DNA of 64,000 nt from Saururus chinensis (GCA_035235625.1 CP141150.1:29962756-30026755), one strand, 5' to 3'. Shown: positions 22,165 through 34,184, numbered from the stretch's first letter. Notes: generated by a model not told the origin, from the letters alone. Made by a program: numbers and translations.

Positions 22165-25100
22165 ATGGATAGAAGATGGATGCAACTTAAGAATAGGGCT
22201 TCCAAAGAATATATTAGAGGACTAGAAGAGTTTATGGAATTTGCTCGTTGGCATGCAAATGGAAGTAGTAAAATTAGGTGTACATGTCGGAAGTGCAACA
22301 ATGTGTACTATAAAGATGTGAATGATGTGCATTATGACTTGTATGCTAATGGGATAGAAGGAACATATACACAATGGTATTTGCATGGTGAAAGTATTGA
22401 AGAACCGATTGAGGAAGACAGTGGTAATGAAATTGAAAGCAATGATGACAGAGATGCAAATGCAATGCAAGAAATAGTGGAAGACTTATATGCGGGAACA
22501 TTTATGGATACACTGGAATGTGAGACAAATAGAACAAATGAGACATATGAACTAAATGGGGAATCATCAATGAACAAACATTCTAGTGGTTTTGATGGGG
22601 AGACAGACAAGTTCACCCGTTTGTTGAGGGATCTTGAACGTGAACTATATCCTGGCTTCCATAAGTATTCAAACTTGTCTTTCTTAATAAAGCTACTACA
22701 TGCAAAGCTAACTAATGGTTGGAGTAATAAATCATCCAATGTCATACTTGACTTATTTAAAGATACATTTCCCAAAGGACAAACATTGCCAAAGTCGCAT
22801 TACGAAGCAAAGAAGGTCTTGCGAGACCTAGGCCTAGGATATGTGTCCATTCATGCATGCATAAATAATTGTGTTCTCTTTTGGAAGGAGTTTGAAAAGG
22901 AGGAAATATGCCCAAAGTGTAAGCAGTTGAGATACAAATTGGATAATCCCAAGGGGAAGAAGATTCCGCAGAAAGTCTTGCGTTATTTTCCCCTAAAACC
23001 GAGATTGCAAAGATTATTCATGTGCAGGAAGACAACTTCGGACATGAGGTGGCATAAAGAGAAAAATATTAATGATTTAAATGAGAATGTATTAAGGCAT
23101 CCAGCAGATTCTCAAGCATGGCGTGAATTTGATGAGAAGTATGGTTGGTTTGCAGATGAACCTCGAAATGTTCGGCTTGGACTAGCGAGTGACGGTTTCA
23201 ATCCTTTTGGGAATATGAATAATGCATACAATATGTGGCCAGTGATACTTATGCCATACAACTTGCCTCCTTGGAAGTGCATGAAAGAACCATGTTTTAT
23301 GTTGTCATTACTTATTCCTGGTCCAAAGGCACCTGGTAATAACATTGATGTCTACTTGCAACCACAAATCGATGAATTGAAAGAGTTATGGGAAGACGGA
23401 ATAGAAACTTAAGATGCATCGAAGAAGGAGAAATTTTGAATGCATGCAGCGTTATTGTGGACCATTAATGATTTTCCTGCGTATGAAAATTTATCTGGTT
23501 GGTCTACAAAAGGAAAAATAGCATGTCCTAATTGCAACAAAGAGATATATTCACGGTACCTGAAGCATGGAAGAAAGATAAGCTACACGGGTCATCGACG
23601 TTTCCTCCCAATAGATCATTTTTGGCATAGAAATAGAAGGAATTTGATGGTACTCAAGAGAGAAAGTTGGCACCTAAACAACTATCCGGGGATGATTTAC
23701 TTATGCAATTACATACGGTGACAGATGTGGTGCTTGGTAATGGTCCTAATATGAAGAAGAGGAAGTATGCTCCAAATGAGTTGAATTGGAGGAAAAAAAG
23801 CATATTTTGGAAATTGCCATATTGGAGATCACTTAAATTGAGGCAGAATCTAGATGTGATGCACATTGAGAAAAACATATGTGACAATGTATTGGGAACA
23901 TTGATGAATATAGAGGGGAAAACAAAAGACAACGTGAAGGCTCGACTAGATATGCAAGAAATGGGTATCAAAAAGGAGTTGCATCTCATTCCAAATGGTG
24001 ATAAATATGTGGTGCTAGAAGCTTGCTACACAATGTCCGTTGATGAGAAGAAGAGATTTTGTTCTTGGTTGAAGTTGGTGAGACTTCTAGATGGTTTTGC
24101 TTCAAACATCTCCCGATGTATACACGACAATGACTCTAAGTTAGTAGATATGAAAAGTCACGATTGTCACATTTTTCTACAAAGGTTGCTTCCTGTGGCA
24201 ATACGTGGGCAGTTACGAAAGGACGTTGGTAATGCAGTAATTGAGTTAGGCTTATTTTTCAAGGAATTATGTTCTAGAACTTTGAAGTTGGAAAGGTTGG
24301 AACAAATGGAAAAGGACATCGCTGTTATATTATGCAAGCTTGAGAAAATATTTCCACCTGCATTCTTTGATGTGATGGTACATTTAGCAATCCACCTTCC
24401 AAGTGAAGCGATTATTGCTGGACCCGTGCAATTTCGATGGATGTATCTAATAGAAAGGTTCTTGCACACTTTGAAGAAATATGTTAGAAATAAAGCATGC
24501 CCAGAGGGTTCCATTGCAGAAACACACATTGATAATAAAGGTATGAACTTTTGTTCCATGTACTTCGAAGATGTTGAAACAAGATTCAATCGACAAGAGA
24601 GAAATTATGACAGTTTTCAAGGACAACAATATAAAGGTCTTTCTATTTTTACACCAAATGTATGCACTTTAGGAGCTGCAAATCCATTTATTATGGATTT
24701 AAATGAACTTCACAAGGCTCGGATGTATGTTTTGAATAATTGTTCTGAGATTGATCACTATTTACAGTAAGTAAGCTATATTATTTGTAATTAATAGTTC
24801 ATATTTCCTTTTATATACCTTTATTTCATATAGGGAGCACAAACAATATATTGCTAGTCAAGGAGCTACTAACGTCCAAGAGAGGCATGAGCAAAATTTC
24901 CCAGAATGGTTTGCGCAACTTGTAAGTGTTTAAGACTTTTGTTACTCAAACATAAATTGGAAAGTGCATGTGCTTATTTTATTTACTATTTTTGTTAATA
25001 GATGAAACAATTGCATGATCAAAAATCGCCGCAAGCTTCTGATGATTTGTATTCATTAGCATGTGGTCCAGATCCACTAGTCATACAATATGCTGGTTGT

Positions 25101-25764
25101 ATTGTCAAAGGTATTAGGTTCCATACTACCGACCGTGATGACTATCGCAAAACTCAAAATTCTGGGGTAGTTGTCAAAGGAGAGTACGAAGGTCGTGATA
25201 TTGAATTCTTTGGTGTTTTGAGAGATGTTATTGCTTTGAACTATTGTGGAGGTAGGTGTGTCTACATTTTCAAATGTAATTGGTGGGATCTTAGCAACAA
25301 CAAAAGGTATGCAAAGAGATGAGCATTTCACAAGTATTAATTTCTCCCACACTTGGTACAAAGATGATCCCTTCGTATTGTCGTCTCAAGTGGAGCAAGT
25401 TTTTTACCATAAGGACCCTAAATTGAAAGGCAATTGGCATGTAGTTCAGAAAGCACCACCACGAAACATATATGATGTTCTACATGTCTCTTCCTTTGAG
25501 GTAGAAAGGGACGAGGAGACAGATGAGCATGTTGATTACGAGGCAAACATGGTTGATAGGAATGTCGAAGATGAAGAACATGATTTCCAACCCCTTAGTA
25601 GGGATGATATAGGCCCAAATTTTATTGATGCTTCAAATGTTTCTAAACTGAATCAAGGAGATGGTACATTTTCAGATGTAGTTGAAAGTGATATGGAAGA
25701 TGAGACTTTGCTAGAGTATTGTGATGAAGAAGCTAATGTTGTGCCAAATGAAGATGAATAAGAA
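22165..25764 (+). pseudogene. CACTA transposase, tnp2/TNPD-like, broken
   Basis: The N-terminal 75 residues (MDRRWMQLKNRASKEYIRGL, with CRKC and WYLHGE) form the transposase-associated zinc-finger domain. Then comes a Transposase_21 (tnp2) domain with YLPLKPRL-like, MRWHKE, LASDGFNPFG and a GNNIDVYLQP block that carry the acidic catalytic candidates. At 23667-24770 the second half has WKLPYW and NLDVMHIEKNICDN, followed by the DUF4218 region (QFRWMYLIERFLHTLKKYVR, GS-AE). Exons at 24834-24920 and 25002-25764 encode DUF4216 (GRDIEFFGVLRDVIALNY) and an acidic tail. It is disrupted by TAA at 23410, TGA at 23438 and a frameshift near 23666, so it cannot make a full product. It occupies the middle of the CACTA element. 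Confidence 0.9.
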
Positions 25765-26240
25765 GAAGAAGAAAAAGAAGAAGAAGGAGAACATATGTCG
25801 TCTGAAGATGACATAGAAAATGACTTTTAATATCTTATCAATCATGGGGTAGCCGTTAAAGAAGAGTACGAAGGTTAGTGATTCTCCAACTAATTTTGAA
25901 TGAATGTACTATTTTCTCCATTTTCTTTTTTGTTCTCTTTCTTTCATTTTCTTATTTATCTGTTGATACCTTGCCCATAATCCAAAATTTTCTCTTTTTT
26001 GCTTTTCAGGTTTCTGATTAGTGGTGTTCAAACCTCAGAAGAAGGAAATAAATTGTAAAAAACCTCAGAAGGTTTATTTGGCAATATTAATTAAGGTTGC
26101 GAATAAACTTGACTAGGTAACGTTGACATTCTATTTTATTTTTAAGCTGGTTCATTATTCTCAATTAGCATATTCTCTTGGTGGTGCTATTTTGAAAACT
26201 TAAGTGGGTAAACTATTATAGTATAAAAACAATTTCTTCA
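25765..26240 (+). other. CACTA internal, 3-prime of transposase
   Basis: An acidic (gaagaa)-rich frame continues to about 25830, then AT-rich, T-rich sequence with an intron-like acceptor (cacaacag) ending near 26261. No separate gene is seen. Confidence 0.5.
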
Positions 26241-26560
26241 ATGTGTTATGGATCACAACAGGTCATTCTGCTGAGGACAATGCTTCAGTGGGAAGAACAA
26301 GTGCATCCAGAAGCCTTCTTAGGGGAAGCGAAATTGGGGAGATCCTCATATTATGGAGCCAAACTTGTAGTTCTTGGTGAAGTTGTGATCATAAGGTGGC
26401 CAGATGGTAATATAATGAGGATGAGTCTGGTAGCACAGCAGTTGATGCTGCAAGAAGGATAGGATTGGAATGAAAGTTGGGGATAGTGAATGGTCAGCTA
26501 GCAATACCAAATACTGTACTGAAAGATGGTGATATAGTGGAAGTTAGAAGATAGCAAAGA
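26241..26560 (+). pseudogene. Captured host-gene fragment: TGS-like domain (RSH-type)
   Basis: After an acceptor ending near 26261 the frame reads LLRTMLQWEEQVHPEA, then LGEVVIIRWPDGNIMRM, then after a 1-nt loss GSTAVDAARRIGLE, a stop in place of Gly, KLGIVNGQLAIPNT and LKDGDIVEVR. This is the pattern of a TGS domain: hydrophobic strand, PDG-I, GSTA-D-A, VNG-L, L-DGD-VEV, as follows the synthetase domain in plant RelA/SpoT homologues. The RSH assignment rests on recollection of the family and is uncertain. It is not part of a CACTA transposase, so it is best read as a captured gene fragment, now broken. Confidence 0.55.
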
Positions 26561-27075
26561 GATATGGTTTGAATTAGAATAGAAAACAAGGCAGTTTCAA
26601 TGATCACCTAAAACAATAAATTCCCAAGAAATGTTGAATTGGCATGGAAGTGATTGAACGAAATCATGTTGTTTACGATCTCATATCTGAAATGGCATTT
26701 CACATAGACCAAATTGATGTACAGGTAAACTTCAAAACTCTTAACAGTAAATGTTATTATTTTTTTGTTCCCTGGTATCACTCTGTTTTTTTTTTTTTGG
26801 CAATGTCTATTAATTTCCTTATTTTTTATCAATTTAGTTTTTATTTTCTCTCAAAATTAGTGGAAACATCCCTCTTAGCCAGGAATGTGTAAATTTGGTA
26901 ATTATTCTTAAATACCTCTCAGTCTTATGCAGAGGCTTAAAAGATATGGAGTTTCTGGGCTGGTATATTATGGATTGCTGAACTCTGCCTACTATCTGAC
27001 AACATTTCTTTTTGTCTGGTGAATGACACTAAAAACATGTTTTTTTTATTTTCAAGAGGTGGAAGGGGGAGGCGT

Positions 27076-29198
27076 TGTAATGACCCGACCCGAGCCGGGC
27101 CCACAAAATCACTAATAGGAAATTTTCTCTTTTTCCTTAAGCCAGGAATCATCGTCTGAGTGCGAGAGGTACAACGTTCGTCTACGCACTACGGAGCTTA
27201 AGGCTTCCTCGTACGTAGACTTAGGTTGTAACGACCATTTACACACAACGAAGCTTCATAGTTCGTCGCGTGTAAAACAGAATAAAACATATTATTTATA
27301 ATGATTTGGATCGGGCCAACGTTGCATTGCCGTTGGTTGCCTACGTACGTATTGGATATTATTCCAATACGATCGGATCCGAACGTAGTTCTGCCTAATG
27401 GCTACTACATACAACAAGCATCACAAAAATCGTATAACATACGTATCTCCGAATATTTAATCGGAAGTATACAAAAACTCGTTATAAATCGGAGTTAAGC
27501 GGAAGTTAACGAAATCGTACATCTCGCTCTACCACAGAGCGGGATCGAAAATAACATACACATATCTCGCTCCATTACTGAATCGAGACTGAGCACATCA
27601 ACCAGCTCGCTCTATCACTGAGCCGAGACCGGACACACACACACACACACACGTCTTGCTCTACCCTAGAGCAAGACATCACACTTCATAACATATAAGC
27701 GTACATCATAGCATATAAGCTCACATCATGGCATAGCACACATCATGGTATATAAACATGTAACATGGCATAGCACGCATCATGGCATGACACACATCAT
27801 GGCATATAAGCACGTAACACGGTATAGCACGCATCATGGCAAGACACACATCATGACATAATTAAGCACGTAACACGGTATAGCACGCATCATGGCATGA
27901 CACACATCATGGCATAATTAAGACGGGAGATCAGAAATGCTTACTGCCCTCATGACTCGTAAGGTAGCGGTATTCAGAGTTGCTCGTATGAGCATCCTCC
28001 CCTTCAGATCTGAAGATATAAAAGAAGCTTCCTCTAGTCTCCATATGTTCTTCGTCTTGTGTCGAAAGATTACGTATAACGTCTTCCTTGCCGGAGACTC
28101 TTCTCGTTTTCTGTGCCGTGAGCGGCGGACAGAACCTCCCATACTCTAGATTACTTATCTTGATGTAGCCCGACAACTTCGGACAGAACCCCGTCTTGCT
28201 TCGGGCCCATATTTCTTGTTTGGTGCTCGAGGATAATGGGCGGAGCCTCTCCTTGTCTCGGGGCATTTCTTCCTTATACGGTTGTTGAATCAAAGAACGG
28301 ACCTCTCCATCGTGTAGAACATACTCGATTTAGTCAAGAACGCCTCTTGGATGGACTAAATCGGAGTTAGAATGCTTAAGAACGGGGAGAAAGAAGTTTG
28401 TCGGTGCTCGGGCAGAACCTCTCCTTGTCTCGAGGCATTTCTTCCTTATACGGTCTCCGAATCGAAGAAAGGACCACTCCATCGCGTAGAGCACGCTCGA
28501 TTTAGTAGGAAACGGGTCTTGAACGGCCTTAATCGGCTTCAGAACGGTCAGAAAGGGGGTGAGAGAAAATCTGCCCTCAAAAGAGGAGAAATGGGGGTAT
28601 TTATAACCCCCGAGCCGCGCCGAAACCGCGGCTGCACCGCTGGTTTCGGGCGGCGGCGCCCGCCGTAACGCGTGCGGCTCGCGCTCGCGCGTTACGCGGT
28701 TCGCGACCGCGCGAACCCGCGGTCCGCGCGGAACCGCGGCGCCCGCGGTAACGCAGGTGCGCGTCACGCCGCGCCGCGCTGGCTCGCGCTGCAGCGCGCG
28801 CCAGTCGCGCCCCGTGCGCTGGCTCAGCCATTTTCCATTTTTTTATTTTTTTAAATACATATATTCTTCAAACGCGTATATCTTCCTACCCCGGATTCGG
28901 ATTTGCGCGTTCTTAGTACCGTTGGACTCGTATCGACAAGCCCTTCGATACAAACCCACTTAAAGTAGTAAATCACACTATTTCTAAGTGGGTCCCGCCT
29001 ATTTTCTATGCTCGTCGAGATTGTAACTTCCGGTCCCGACCTCCGTTTCGCACGTTCTTCGAATCGTTACGCTCGTTATGTCAAGTTCTACCTGGCTATG
29101 GGTATTTTATCTAATGAAACCCCTTAACATTAATCTCAAATTACTGAATTACCCTTAACCCTCTCGGGTTAAGCGTAACCGAAAAACGAGTCGTTACA
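27076..29198. mobile_element. Solo LTR (Ty3-like), 2.1 kb, nested in the CACTA element
   Basis: Starts TGTAATGACCCGACCC and ends GAGTCGTTACA, 2123 bp, flanked by perfect 5-bp repeats GGCGT (27071-27075 and 29199-29203). Inside are a (CA)n run near 27634, an imperfect array of cacatcatggcat units at about 27700-27920, and a very CpG-rich stretch at 28600-28830 with short hairpins (ccgcggtcc / ggaaccgcgg). The Arg-rich frames in that stretch are composition artefacts. It is related, in opposite orientation, to the solo LTR at 36061-38243. Confidence 0.92.
27700..27920. repeat. Imperfect tandem array inside the solo LTR
   Basis: Repeated words cacatcatggcat, atagcacgcatcatggca and agcacgtaacacggt alternate in units of roughly 30-65 bases. 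The copies differ by few substitutions, so expansion is fairly recent. Confidence 0.75.
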
Positions 29199-29313
29199 GG
29201 CGTGGAGTTCGTGTCTGATGCCAAAAGAATTTTAAGTGACATGAAACAATATGTTGCCGTGGAAAATTTGAGCTTTGTGGATGACACTCATGATGAAATT
29301 TTTTTAAAATAAA

Positions 29314-30719
29314 AGTTTACGTATTTGGACTGGGAAATGCATATGTAAACATGACTTTTTGTGGTAAATTGAGATATTTATTCACCTCTCTGTTCACTAG
29401 TTCTATGTTCAGTCAGGTTCACCTCCTTTGCAGTATGAAAATTATGGTAGTTTCTAAGTTTAATGGATGACTGACTTTGTTTTAAAAGACAAGATTGGCA
29501 CATCTGTGAGTATCTCCTTTAAGTTAAGAGTAATGAAAACTTAATGCTGACTTGCTAAGCTAATGAATCTACTGACTTTGACATGCAGCTAACAAGGCAA
29601 ATGCAGCTAACTAGCTAATAAGTGCAACCTAAGCCTACAGCTAACAAGGCAGCTAAACCTGAACCTTCATCTGCAAAGCCAAAAGCTCAAGCAGGACCAA
29701 GTAAAAAAGAAAAGATAGTTGAAGATGGAGGTGATGATGAGGATTCCCACGAGAATGACTGAAATGAAGATGATTCTCATTAGGTGCTTTTACTCATTCT
29801 TCTTTATAATACTCAGTCGATAAAACCATACATGCTTCTCTTGAACTAAATAATTTATTACATCTTTAGACAGTGCTAGGAGTTTACTGTTTTATTCTTT
29901 CTTTTTTTTGGCACTTGTACCTTATGAATGTGCTAACATGGAAGTTTTGTGAGTTTGTGTTTTTTGGCTTGCAGTCACCTTGTTCTCTAACATGGAAGTT
30001 TTGTGAGTTTGTGAGATATTTATGCTTGTTGCTTATGCAGGCTATCTTTACTTCCAGTTGAACACTCAACAAAGCATATATAGTCCGATTCATGAGATGA
30101 AATTTGCTTTTGCACAGATTTTGATTTTATTCCCTTAAGTTGGTTGAATAATTTCTAGTCTTATCATTTTGATGAGGTGATTTTATTCCCTTACTTTTCC
30201 ATTGAATAATTTCCAGTGAAGCATCTTACATTTACTGGTAATTTGTTGTGAATTTTAGTCATTCCTCAAAAAGTGTTGATTTACTTATTTATTTGTACAT
30301 TGAGAGACTCTGGGATTAAGTCATCTATAGAATGCACTAGGTGAACAAGAAGCTTTCCTCCCAAATTTTTAACCTTCTCTTTGCTATGAGATGTTACTAT
30401 GGTCTAATGATGACTTTGTTTATGACTGTCATTATGTAGCTAATGCCTTATCTCTTATATTTGTTTACTTTGTTGTCATATATTTTCAAGTCAATAATGG
30501 CTTTACTAGAAATTATTTGGTATTTTTTAGTTCGTCAAATGTATTAGATTTATGGTTTGTAAAATAATGGATGATATTTAGTTTAATATTAAGGCATTAA
30601 GTTTATCTTATCCATTCAAAATTTATACAGCTCTCTTGAATTTGTATATTTTTAAATATCCTCCCCCCACCCCTCGCCCGCCTGCACGCCCACCTAAATA
30701 ATTGGGTATAGCCATTGCA
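29314..30719 (+). other. CACTA 3-prime internal region
   Basis: Mostly AT-rich. A short frame at about 29636-29760 reads KAAKPEPSSAKPKAQAGP, then KKEKIVEDGGDDED, a Lys/Ala-rich then acidic tail that may be the last exon of a captured nuclear protein; this is a guess. A near-exact direct repeat (ctaacatggaagttttgtgagtttgtg) occurs at about 29933 and 29988. No complete gene is seen. Confidence 0.4.
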
Positions 30720-31255
30720 ATTAACGACGACTTAAATTTGTCCTTAAAGATCTTTTGCAACAAATTTCTCTTGTCGCAAATAAAATTTATTTTGTTGCAA
30801 ATATATTACAATCATTTGCGACGAATTCAGGTTGTCGCAAATATTTGTAAAAAATATATACATGTGAATCTTTTTGCGACATATACAATTTGTCGCAAAT
30901 CATTTAACATCATTTGCGATGAATTTAGTTTGTCGCTAATACTCTTTAAAAATTATCTAATATCAAGCATTTGCAACATATGCAGTTTGTCGCAAATACA
31001 CTAAAATCAATTGTGACAAATTGTTTTTGTTGCAAATGCCAAAGCCATAATAATTACTTTTTTGCTACAAAGAAATGCGTCACAAAAGAGTATATTATTT
31101 ATGATTAATAAAAATTTGTCGCAATGACTTTTTGTGACGCCTTACTTGCGACAAAACTGCACAAATTTTTTTTCGTCTCAAATTCATTTTCGCGACAAAA
31201 AATGAATCTTCTGCGACAAATGCATTTGTTGCAGAAGCCCCTTTTTGTTGTAGTG
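30720..31255. repeat. CACTA right subterminal repeats
   Basis: At least ten copies of ttTGCGACaaat or its reverse complement (atttGTCGCAaa), in both orientations, crowd the last 530 bp. The same motif family lies just inside the left end (19030-19215). En/Spm-type elements use such arrays as transposase-binding sites. Confidence 0.85.
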
Positions 31256-31473
31256 GGCAAAGAGGGGGCTGGGCAACCTATATCCACAAGGGCTTGAATA
31301 ATGAATCCCAACACACTTTATTATCAACGTTTTTGAGGTCCACTTTAAGACATAATTCCTTAGAATGTCTTTTAGCATATGCAATTTTTATTTATACTCT
31401 TTGTATCTTCTCCTATTGTGTAGTCCATTCTAGTAATGGAAGATTGAGAAGCCCCTATTTATTGATTAATTAA
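31256..31473 (-). mobile_element. LINE remnant, 5-prime part
   Basis: On the minus strand the frame reads AKRHSKELCLKVDLKN, then VDNKV-WDSLFKPLWI, matching the LINE RT signature K-D--KAYD-V-W-FL---L. It stops at the CACTA border and resumes as WISWIKGCI at 19011, which proves one LINE was split. The 16-bp duplication at 31474-31489 closes the LINE insertion. Confidence 0.85.
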
Positions 31474-31536
31474 AAAGTAGAGGGTTCACCATAGTTAATG
31501 TATCGAGGACAAACTTTTGGATGCAAGTTTGCTCTG

Positions 31537-32576
31537 TGATGACCTTGTTACACTATGCAACTAGCAACCTATCCACTATGCTTTGCATAGCTTTCACTCA
31601 CCTTTCTGCACACCAACATGCAACAAAGAGATAGATAAATGCTAGGGTAAATAAACTCTTCCCCAAAACCCTTTATTCAGTTACCCATTCTTTAAATTAC
31701 AATGAGCAAGGTCATCTAGCTTACTCCCAAACCCATGGAAGAGCCTACACTCCCATAGGACAACATTCATTTGCAAAGTCAAGACCTAAACACTCAGCCA
31801 TCTCTAGAACTAATTACAAGTATGTTGAATTGGGATCCGCCCTTGGCTGAATGCCCTCTCATTCAACTAGGAGTCCCTTATATAGGGGAGATGGTACAAA
31901 GGCCTAGTATTACTAGATTTATGTTGTCCCTATACAAATTCATCACCCAAGTGACCATGCCCATTACAACTAGGATATATGCACCCAATCCCACCCAAGA
32001 TATCTATTTGGAGTCCCAGCCCAACTAGGAAATAACATGTGTCATCTTTTGAGAGTCCCACCTCATATAGCAGCCTTCGACTCTCCTACTCATGCTCTAA
32101 GTCCTCAGCTCACATGCCTCTTGCCTAAGTAAAGTCCGCCCTGCATTAACTTCTCACATGGAGTCTAAGTTACGAAAGGATTTTGAATATCTTGAGCAGT
32201 TCATTTGCATGCAACTGATACCACTGGGTTTCACACTAACACTAGGCCTTCACGCATACTCCTAGTCATGCTAAGACATTTACCAATGAACCAACAACTA
32301 GTCAAACCCGCATGTGCCTACGAATCCATCCTCCCATCTAATTCCTACCCCATGTAGGAGTCTTCCAACATTATACATAGGACTCTCTCTATGTTGTTGG
32401 TACCCAACCTGCCACTGAGACTCACTCTCTAAGTAGGTCTTTTGAAATCTTTAGATGCTCCAATGTTGTCGATGCCTCACACACTTGCTCCAAATTGTGC
32501 ATGCCTTTGTTGTCCACATGCCAAGGCTGAGGAGTTGCCTATCCCATTCACCTATCCAATGACTAAGGATATAACA
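31537..32576 (-). repeat. LTR1 of the deleted Ty3 element
   Basis: 1040 bp, TG to CA. Full-length compared with LTR2. It contains the uninterrupted version of the site where the solo LTR sits in LTR2 (ccactgggtttcacact near 32220-32236). Confidence 0.8.
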
Positions 32577-33039
32577 AGCTTCCCCCACTTAAAACCTTCA
32601 ACTCCCTCATTGAACGCCAAACTTCCCAGGTTTTCCAATTGAAGATCTTAAGCATTCGCCTTATTTGAACCCATCAAATAAGTGTCCAAAATTTCCCATC
32701 ACACCATGGCAAAGTATGAAAATACTTTGTCCAATGACTTTGCTTAAGTCCCCACCTTAGTTGATAGTGCTCCCTGCCTCAGAACCTCGCACACTTCTCC
32801 AACATATGAAATTGTCCTTAGCATGATGCAACCCATTGCATATGAAGTTGTCAGCACCTTTGTCCTACATGACAGTACATAGCAACCTTGTCCTTGACAC
32901 CATTTATGTCCTTACTGCCCTCCTTAGGAAATGACTTATCACCCTCCTTCCCTTGCCTTGTCCAATTTTGTTTGAAGTATGCCAAATTATTTGCCACTGC
33001 AATGGCTACAAGAAGGTCCTCCACATCATGTCAATACAA

Positions 33040-33827
33040 CTCATTTTGTGCCCATTTTTACAAGTCCAACATGAAGTAAAATAACTTGTCATCCTTCATC
33101 ATGTTCATCTCTCTCAACATAAGTAACTGAAACTCCTTTACCTAGTCCAGAACCCATATGCTTAAGGTTTCTAAATGCATCCCTTGTAATCCAAGCCACA
33201 TTTTTAGGAAGGAATTGCAATTGCAATTACTTCTTAAATGTTTACCAAGTCTCAATCCTTAGCTAACATGTACCTAACTCATCATCTAGTTGCATCCATC
33301 ACCACAACTTTGCATCTCCCTCGAAATACATCTCTGCCACAATAAATTTCTCCTCCTTCGGGGTATGGACCAGCTTGAAGTAGTTTTTCATAACCCATAG
33401 GTAGTTGCTAATCTCCTTGGCACCTCACATCCCCAAGTACTTTTGCCTTCTTAGCCACTTGTAGGGATGACCCTTCGCCACCATTCTTAGAGTTGTGTTG
33501 ATGTATGTCGTCTTCAATACCAAAACCTTATTTATCAACTGTTGGAACTTCATTGCCACATCATGCACAACTGGTTGCATATTTTGCCAAAGGAAGTTCA
33601 TGTTGCAGCCACATCTGTGGCATTGTTGTGATTTGAACTACTCTAGCAAAACTGCATTCTTGTGACTCATCCACATGGGAAGTGACCTCTAGAAGATAGA
33701 ATGCACCTAGGTGTTCCAATCTTTTACGCAAGGAGGCTTGAACTTCAACCAACATGTCATTTTCTATAAACATTGCATCCACCTTGGCTTCAAGCTCTAA
33801 CACACTGTCCAACATCATGTTTACCAT
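33040..33827 (-). pseudogene. Retrotransposon gag remnant
   Basis: On the minus strand the N-terminal part has a long open frame with a heptad-like helix (LELEAKVDAMF, EVQASLRKRLEHL). Then, with frame breaks, come KNYFKLVHTPKEEKF, VAEMYFEGDAKLWW, KK-LQLQFLPKN-AW and FRNLKHMGSG. This is the order of a plant Ty3 (Retrotrans_gag) capsid domain: GDAKLWW, then L-DQF-P-N--W, then A---L--L-H-G. Several stops break it. It is the only coding relic in the element. Confidence 0.8.
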
Positions 33828-34184
33828 CTCTCAGCAATAGTCCAACTTCCACAAGCTGCCAAGTCTATAGGACCCCGAAAAAATCCTTTAGTTTTCTTGC
33901 GTTGAGCCAATCCATGAGCCATCAAAACTCCTTCAAGCATCCCAACAATGGAACCAACTCACTGGGACAAACCCTTGGTTGCAAGACTACCCCTTGATGA
34001 CCTAGTCACACAACTCAACCAGTAGCACATCCTCAATGCTTTGCCTAGGTTTCACCCACCTTCTTGCATGCCTCTTGCCTCACTAAAGTCCGCCATGCAT
34101 CTACCTCTTGTATGAAGTCCAAGTTCAACTAGGATTTAGTTGTCTTGAGTAGTCTACTTACATGCAACTACTACCATAAGTTTA

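Larger units (their letters stand above)
27057..29313 (+). pseudogene. Second captured exon, split by a solo LTR
   Basis: If the LTR (27076-29198) and one copy of its GGCGT target repeat are taken out, an exon after the acceptor ttttcaag reads VEGGGVEFVSDAKRI, then LSDMKQYVAVENLSFVDD, then THDEIFLK and a stop at about 29311. The frame is open across the join, so it was intact when the LTR arrived. I do not recognise the family. It may come from the same captured gene as the TGS-like fragment or from another one. Confidence 0.5.
19012..31255 (+). mobile_element. CACTA (En/Spm) transposon, 12.2 kb, with nested insertions
   Basis: The left end is CACTACAATAAAAAG and the right end is the inverse of CACTACAACAAAAAG, 14 of 15 bases matching. 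Both ends are followed inward by many copies of a TTTGCGACAAAT-type subterminal motif in both orientations, as expected for transposase-binding sites. A tnp2-type transposase relic lies inside at 22165-25764. The 3-bp flanks (caa and ggc) do not match, so the target duplication has decayed. It is inserted in a LINE: the reading frame on both sides joins in the RT domain. Two solo LTRs (19236-20410 and 27076-29198) are nested in it; without them the element is about 8.9 kb. Confidence 0.9.

Noticed and set aside
27301-27910. CRISPR-like array in the cacatcatggcat repeats
   Set aside because: Units vary in length and the spacers are themselves repeats. The context is a plant LTR, so it is an ordinary tandem array.
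28330-28831. Ala/Arg-rich frames on both strands
   Set aside because: They are composition artefacts of the CpG-dense part of a solo LTR.
19012-31255. Exact 3-bp target-site duplication for the CACTA element
   Set aside because: Flanks are caa and ggc. Insertion is proven instead by the split LINE frame, so I did not force a duplication.
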